A program made the position numbers and the translations under genes. A stretch of 64,000 nt of DNA, taken from Mytilus edulis (lineage: Eukaryota > Mollusca > Bivalvia > Mytilida > Mytilidae). The DNA lies in contig NC_092345.1 in the NCBI RefSeq assembly GCF_963676685.1, positions 85,439,592 through 85,503,591 of the forward strand. Direction: 5' to 3'. The notes below the pieces were generated by a model that made no database searches, was not told the DNA's origin, and worked only from the letters and a program-made list of their open reading frames with translations. The first letter of the stretch is position 1; each line of letters begins with the position of its first letter. Of the stretch, positions 58,396 to 64,000 are shown in pieces.

Positions 58396-59143
58396 GGTTA
58401 ATATTGATTTTTTTATTGAGTGGATGTGGCGATATAACTCGTTTATTGTGGTGTTTATGGCAGACATTCTTATGAAGTTTCTAATTAGTTTATTTACAGT
58501 GAACTTCTAGTATTTTGGGCACACGACGTTTGTGCTGTTTTACCAGCAACACAAAAGGACACTTGCACTTAAATAATATGAACATTTATATAAATGGTAC
58601 ATTCAAAATGTTTCCCTAAATATTTTAAACAGCTTTATACCACAATTGGATTAAAAATGGAAAGTATATTCCCTTTTTGTTCATTCTAAAGTATGGAAAG
58701 TCCTATGAAATATATGATTCTTCAGTTTGTGGAGACTGAAATTAAAATGTTTTAACCACCTGCTGTTCATGTTGACTGTGACCAAAAAGTCAAGGCTGTG
58801 ATTAGGGACTTTTAAAATTACTTCAACCACCCGATTTAAACGTTGTCGTATAAATCAGCCAATATATGGTTTCATTTTGTCACATTAAGCTAAGAAACAT
58901 TGATGGTGAATAATTCGACCTCATCAAGTCCGTATATATATTAACTACAATTTAACCCCTTAATAGCTAGCGATGGACAAAGCATGAGCTGTGCGCGTTC
59001 GGTTACTGATTTAAAGGAACACGAATGCGAATACGAATACTATATTTCTCATAAAACTACAATTACATATAGTTATAGAGAACATACATAAATGTAACTA
59101 TAAGGTACAATTATTACAAGCATGTGTGAACAATACAATGAAA
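58396..59143. other. No gene recognised
   Basis: AT-rich intergenic sequence with no repeat boundary or frame that can be supported. Confidence 0.4.
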
Positions 59144-59610
59144 TCAACTTGGAGGACTGACTATCACATTCATAACTTTGATAAATTTACATAGTTTTTC
59201 TAATATTACAATATTACATGAATTAAACAGTAGATCAAATTTATAGATATTATGGTTTGACCAGCAGTAAGTAGGTAAAAATTTCTTTCTTTCTAACTTA
59301 AAAGATCCACAATTCATAATAAAATGGTACTCGTCACCAATGTCGTTTGAGTCACAGAGACGGCAGATTCTGTCTTCTCTCGGTAAACCCTGCCACCTTC
59401 CAGACTCAATCGGCAAGTGGCAACTACCACATCTATATTTGCATAATGTATAAATGAATTTATAAGGTAAAACAGAAAAATATTTCTCAAATTGAAAATT
59501 ATTTTTAAAAATACGATAGCATAAAGTTTTAGGTGATTCTGCAACAAATGCAAAGCATTCTTGTTGAAACTGGTCTTTGAGTTTTTGCTCAATACATTTT
59601 GAATGTCGTC
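59144..59610 (-). pseudogene. LINE ORF2 C-terminal fragment
   Basis: One open minus-strand frame of about 150 codons ending at 59144. Motifs are QFEKYFSVLPYKFIYTLC, HLPIESGRWQGLPRED, then RICRLCDSNDIGDEYHF with NCGSF, a C-x2-C-x8-H-x4-C-type zinc knuckle as found after the reverse transcriptase of animal LINEs, and LEKLCKFIKVMN near the end. The reverse transcriptase domain is absent upstream, so this is a 5'-truncated copy. Its frame is intact, so it is comparatively young. Confidence 0.75.
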
Positions 59611-60035
59611 ATTGACAGTGAAACAATTAAAGATGGATGTGAATCATTTGATTGACTGATTCGATGCACACAAAAAATCATTCTTATACAGGTTAAAACG
59701 GCGAGAACATATATTTTTTATCTATGATATAAAATTAAACAGACGGCTTAGAAAAATCCAATAGCACGAGTTAGCTTTCTCTTTATATCTATATTTATGT
59801 TTATATCGCTTATATGACCATCGGAGGTCTTCGGGGGTCAACTCGATAGTTAATTAGATGGCGTTAAAACTAAAATACTCACGAAACGAAGCCGCATATT
59901 ATAGAGCCCATGCCTTGAAAATTGTTTATTTTAGACTTTTTATAATTTGGATAAATGTTTTACATGGTTATAATTCAAATATGAGAATTTGAGTTAAATC
60001 GGTGAACATGAATCTGACAGCTAGTGCCCCTTTAA

Positions 60036-60972
60036 CCATGTTAGTTTGAATGTTATGCTTATAAAGCTCAAATTATTTCCTGTAAAAAAAACCTAATATC
60101 CTGTATAAAAAGCGCAAATGTCCTATCAAAAAGCGCAAACGTACAAGCAGCGCCGACAATCCGTGATGGTCGATATATTTCCAACATTTCATCATATTTG
60201 TAGAATAGACTTTCCAACGAAAGTATACTAGGAGCATCAAGTTTGTTTTCTAAACACATGAAACATGAGTCTTAAATGTCACTGACAGTTCAATGTTAAA
60301 AATGATTTTTATATAAAGGTCTAACTTTTATTTGTATTAGAGTTAATGATTCATAATTGGTGCTAATATGATTTAAAAAAAAGTATCCAGTTTGCATATC
60401 ATACTTATATGATAATTTTCTGGTAAACACATATGGGTTTTGGTTATTAGTTGTTCAAGGCTGAAAAGTAATAATAGGACACAGATGAAGGCCACCGGAT
60501 AAAAAGACTTTACTTTCCCCATGTATAATAATAACATAAAGCCATACGTCGTGCTGACATAGGTAAGCACGTCGTGCTGACATAGGTAAGCACATCTTTC
60601 AAGGGATTTTTCTTTTTGTATATCTTAAAAGCTTTTTTTTTTTTAGCTCTAAGAAAACAAACTTGCTTTACTGATCGTAACATATATTGAAGATCAGATG
60701 ACCAATGATTAAATTTCTGATAGTGTTTATTTTTTTCGTTTTAGAAAATTTCTACGAATGTTAACCTATTATTTATTTATTAGAGAATGAGTAATAATAA
60801 AAAATCATATGTTATCATTTCATTGAATTAAAATATAGTACGCTGCTTAAAGAAAGCAATCAGAGAGCATTTTTTTTTACAAAACTATTAAAGAATATAT
60901 ATGCAATATATGTCTACCGTCGGAAGATATATAATTTAATCACATGAATTTATTTCAGACAGAGTCACAAGA
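60036..60972. other. 5' flank of the GMC oxidoreductase gene
   Basis: No gene. A 23-bp phrase, GTCGTGCTGACATAGGTAAG plus CAC, is repeated twice at 60548-60593. An acceptor-like TTATTTCAG at about 60951-60959, just before the ATG, suggests a preceding non-coding exon. Confidence 0.4.
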
Positions 60973-62465
60973 ATGGAAGTTACTTGTATGGTAGCTGTAT
61001 TTTTGGCGGTTTTTGTACCGATGATAATTTCTGAGAGAATTTTGAACAAACCAATTTTAGACTCGTATGATTATATTGTTGGTAAGTTTTTTTCTTCACG
61101 TCTTCACCAAATCAAGCGCAATGATGAAGATTTAAAAACAAAATCAAATGACTCTATCATGACTGACGGTAAATTCCATAAAGAGCCCTTAATTTTACAA
61201 TATAATTGTAATTTCAATAGCGCGTTAGTTTGAGTTTTGAAGTAGGACCAATTACCATGTATAAAATTGTTTTTCAGTCGGCGGCGGCACTGCAGGGTCT
61301 GTTCTGGCGTCACGTCTGTCAGAAGATCCCGTATCTGTACTATTAATAGAGGCAGGTGGTTCAGAGCTAGATAACCCATTGATAGATGTTCCTCTTATGA
61401 CGACATCACTTCAGTTTTCTGAACAAGACTGGCAATATTTTACTGTCCCTCAAACAAATTCATCATTATCTTTGACTCAAAAGGTACGTTAACATAAAAA
61501 TTAGATGTGACATGGTTGCCAATGGCACAACTCTTCACCAGAGACCAAATGACGTACGCGTAGTACATAAAAACTTTAGGCAATTTCTAAAAAAAAAAAG
61601 CGATAACATCAACTGTTTGGGAAAGTTCTTCTTACTATTTTATTAAAAATCAACGGTCAACAAATCCCTTTTTCAGAATATATTTAACGTCAAAATTAAT
61701 TCTGAGGAAACCTGCTCATCTTTATGCTGAATACTCTGGTATACAGGAAACAGTCACCAAAGAGCACATGTCAGCCCGTCTATCATATCATAAAGAGTCA
61801 ATATCATTCCTACTCCGACTTTTTTCGTGTGTGTGTATCTAAATTTTAAGTTGTTATCACGACTTAGTAACTCATAATCACGATTTATTAACTTATTATC
61901 ACGACTTAGCAGTTCGGTATCGACAAAGTAACTCGTTATCATGACTTATTTCTTCGTTATCATCGTTACCACGAATAAGTAACTCCTTATAACGACTTAC
62001 TAACTCGTTATAACAACGTAGCTTACCTTTTTTACAACTTAGATTTCTTGTTATCACAACTAAGCTATCGTACATTTAAACGGCCAAGATTTCTCACTAT
62101 GTTTTTGGTATTAAGTCGTGATAACGATTTAAACTTAAAACTTCACCCTTACACTAACCGACTCTCAAAGAATGAAAAGGACAACCTTGGTGAATAGGAA
62201 TAACTATTTTTTTGTTGAAGTATTTATTTGTATGCAGACTCACATTTAAGCCGGAAACATTTACTTGGTTTGTAGCAAGGGTATTGGCCCGCGGGGAAGG
62301 TTTTAGGAGGATCGAGTTCTACTCACTATATGGTACACGTCCGTGGAAGCCCGCATGATTATGACGAATGGGCAGCCGAAGGATGTGATGGGTGGAGTTA
62401 TAATGATGTTTTACCGTACTTTAAAAAGGCAGAGGATGTTCAGATACCAGAATATAAAGATGAAG
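60973..62465 (+). CDS. GMC-type FAD oxidoreductase, 5' part
   Basis: Glucose-methanol-choline family flavoenzyme, of the choline/glucose dehydrogenase type in animals; substrate not inferable. Exons 60973-61081, 61278-61483 and 62276-62465 join in phase to 168 residues, then continue past a GTAATA donor, probably beyond the right edge (family length about 600). Residues 1-20 ([20 protein letters not shown]) are hydrophobic and may be a signal peptide or anchor. Then [18 protein letters not shown] (FAD-binding GxGxxG, split by intron 1), LLIEAGG (acidic end of strand 2), DWQYFTVPQ, and [20 protein letters not shown], the GMC signature 1. Its usual Asn is His here. DYDEWAAEG and [15 protein letters not shown] follow. 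The catalytic C-terminal domain is not in the window. Confidence 0.9.
61839..62142. mobile_element. Foldback-like element, 21-bp subrepeats
   Basis: The ends are AAATTTTAAGTTGTTATCAC on the left and, inverted, AAGTTTTAAGTTTAAATCGT on the right. The body is mostly a degenerate 21-bp unit, TCGTTATCACGACTTAGTAA plus C, repeated about seven times in one orientation, with an inverted TAAGTCGTGATAACGA near the right edge. No target duplication is assigned. It lies in intron 2 of the GMC gene. Confidence 0.6.
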
Positions 62466-62639
62466 GTAATACAATGAATACACATGTATGCCTTAAACTC
62501 CTTTTTAGCTAAACTAAAGGGGAAATAAAAACGAAATGAAATTTTATGAAAAGTTTGAATTACTAAATAAAGGATAAGAGTCAATCAAGACAAACAGACA
62601 AAGAACAATCCACAAAACACAAAACAGACACAAATAATG

Positions 62640-62890
62640 TCAAGATGGGTTACAACTACCCCAAATTAAGGGTGAAGAGGGGGGACAAGGGGTTTAGCTG
62701 TTATGCTGTTATGGGACATTTTAATTCTTTGTTATCTGTTATTCTGAAAATATGTTTGCTGTTAGCTGTTATTGTCTTATTCTTTGTTAGCTGTTATTGG
62801 GTTTTTAGTTTTTTTGTTATCTGTTATTGTGATAATGCATTTGCTGTTAACTGTTATTGAAAAATTGGGATGTTAACATTTTTGGGACAG
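62640..62890 (+). repeat. Degenerate CTGTTATTG repeats
   Basis: TTAGCTGTTATG, TTATCTGTTATTC, TTAGCTGTTATTG (twice), TTATCTGTTATTG and TTAACTGTTATTG recur across this stretch. It starts after a short G-rich segment. There is no gene. Confidence 0.6.
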
Positions 62891-63109
62891 CCAAAATTCG
62901 GTAGAAATTGAAGATCATTGGACATTGGAGTCTACCACTACTAATCTGTTGGTCCCATATTCGGAGAAGGATTCCATTAACATATACCCATCACAAAAGT
63001 GAGGTCCAGGACAATTCCATTATATATTATGATTATCCTTCGTAAAGCTTTTATATTATATGGTACATAAACTCAGCTTTTTTCAAAGCAGAACCAAATA
63101 CATTGTACA

Positions 63110-63612
63110 ATGAAAGTTCCCACCATGTACTGGGTTCCAAAGCTGCACAAAACTCATTACAATTAAAGATGTATTTCAACTTCAAGCCATAGTTCCCCTA
63201 TTAAACTATGTATTCTACTTACTAGTAGACTTGGTACAATCAAAAACCTGATAAAAATGTGTTCAAATAAGGCCTTTGAAAATAGTGGAATAAATTACTT
63301 TTGGAGTGTCAAAATTGGTCCTACATTTGTACTTGATAAATTGCATGCTTATAATTGGTACTTTTGATTTTTCTACCCTATATACAACTTTGCCTCATAG
63401 TCTTATTCAGAAAAATTCACACACCTCATTAAATGGGCATTTAAAAAAGTCAGAATGCGAATATATATATTCAAACTCTTTTAGATCATTTTTTAATAGC
63501 AACAAACACAAGAACTATGTCAATTGGACCTACTTTGATACCATAACTGCCCTTGAATTTTTACTAGATATAATTTTTGTCTCTTTGACATATTCCTCAT
63601 TTCCATTCTCAA
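63110..63612 (+). pseudogene. Reverse-transcriptase relic fused to LINE tail
   Basis: Broken frames show a YWVPKLHK-like start near 63130, then the frame 63306-63632 with TFDFSTLYTTLPHSLIQ, a reverse-transcriptase palm motif region, and an ALEFLLDIIF segment. After this the sequence jumps to TTGTCTCTTTGACATATTCC and CATTTCCATTCTCAATTTTA, the tail seen at 38390-38425 and 58360-58395. The catalytic box is missing, so there has been an internal deletion. Class (Penelope-like or LINE) is uncertain. Confidence 0.6.
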
Positions 63613-64000
63613 TTTTATTACACATTATTTAAATTACAAACATGTGTGAGTTTCGATATGTGTACAAAAATAAATGCTGAAAAAAGAATTCCATAACAAA
63701 TAAACAGCTACGCCATGAGTGCATGATACGCCCGTCACCTTTTTGAAATATTTGATAACTTCTCAATGTCATATCAGACATTTATAAAAATCAATCAATA
63801 TATATCATGTACTAGTATATAAACAATATATCAAAATTTCATGAGAACTGCAGAGAACATTTTTGAGTTATTGTCCGAAAACTGGAAAATACCACCTTTT
63901 TTTAATGAATAAACCCCTTAACTGAATAACATTAAATCGGAAATTAAAAAAATTCGAAAGGGCGCTTACAACAATAGATATAAACAATTCAGCAAAGTTT
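63613..64000. other. No gene recognised at right edge
   Basis: Contains a short relic of the CCGT-type dispersed repeat (GATACGCCCGTCACCTTTTT, about 63726). The next exon of the GMC gene was not recognised here. Confidence 0.4.

Overview
This is animal nuclear DNA. It is AT-rich, with genes split into small exons by GT-AG introns and intergenic and intronic space packed with nested transposons, foldback elements and satellites. The repeat content (multi-copy blocks built on ~147-bp and 500-bp units, FB/TU-like inverted repeats, short MITEs, a KDZ transposase, mollusc-type LINE tails) and divergent but readable metazoan genes suggest a bivalve mollusc, most likely a marine mussel. That assignment is inference; no database was searched.

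Host genes, left to right. (1) A NUBP1 homologue (cytosolic Fe-S cluster assembly P-loop ATPase) on the minus strand, seven exons between 2373 and 6963; the first and last coding exons are not identified. (2) A Lines homologue (LINS1 family), plus strand, 10447-20236, with an inferred first exon and four firm exons. (3) An OVCA2-type serine hydrolase, plus strand, 38765-43742, eight exons, apparently complete at 225 residues. (4) A nine-exon minus-strand gene, 53126 down to 45111, for a 297-residue ankyrin-repeat protein with one predicted membrane segment; family not recognised. (5) The first three exons of a GMC-type FAD oxidoreductase, plus strand, from 60973 and running off the right edge. 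All firm exon joins listed here keep phase and reading frame. The five genes are unrelated housekeeping or metabolic genes, not an operon or pathway.

Mobile-element layer. Protein-coding remnants: a two-exon KDZ-type transposase piece (34014-35227, minus), a broken hAT transposase 3' end (about 56613-57140, minus), a broken LINE reverse transcriptase (37195-38127, plus), a LINE C-terminus (59144-59610, minus) and a reverse-transcriptase relic (63110-63612, plus). Non-coding elements with readable ends: four foldback elements whose terminal inverted repeats are made of short tandem units (1038-1559, 7687-10051, 39082-39881, 61839-62142); a 5.85-kb element with ~430-bp near-identical inverted arms and a 5-bp TTTTA duplication (26535-32387); a 1.46-kb element with a 9-bp duplication (24595-26058); several MITEs with readable target-site duplications; and at least five long hairpins. 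Satellite-like blocks: a six-unit ~147-bp array carried by three element copies, an exact 94-bp palindrome-rich minisatellite (33027-33775), and an exact 500-bp tandem array ending in a (GAC)n tract (29280-31253).

Region 24.4-32.9 kb is nested: an old diverged dispersed repeat carries two separate insertions, and the larger one carries a further repeat array. No CRISPR, rRNA, functional tRNA or prokaryotic feature was seen.
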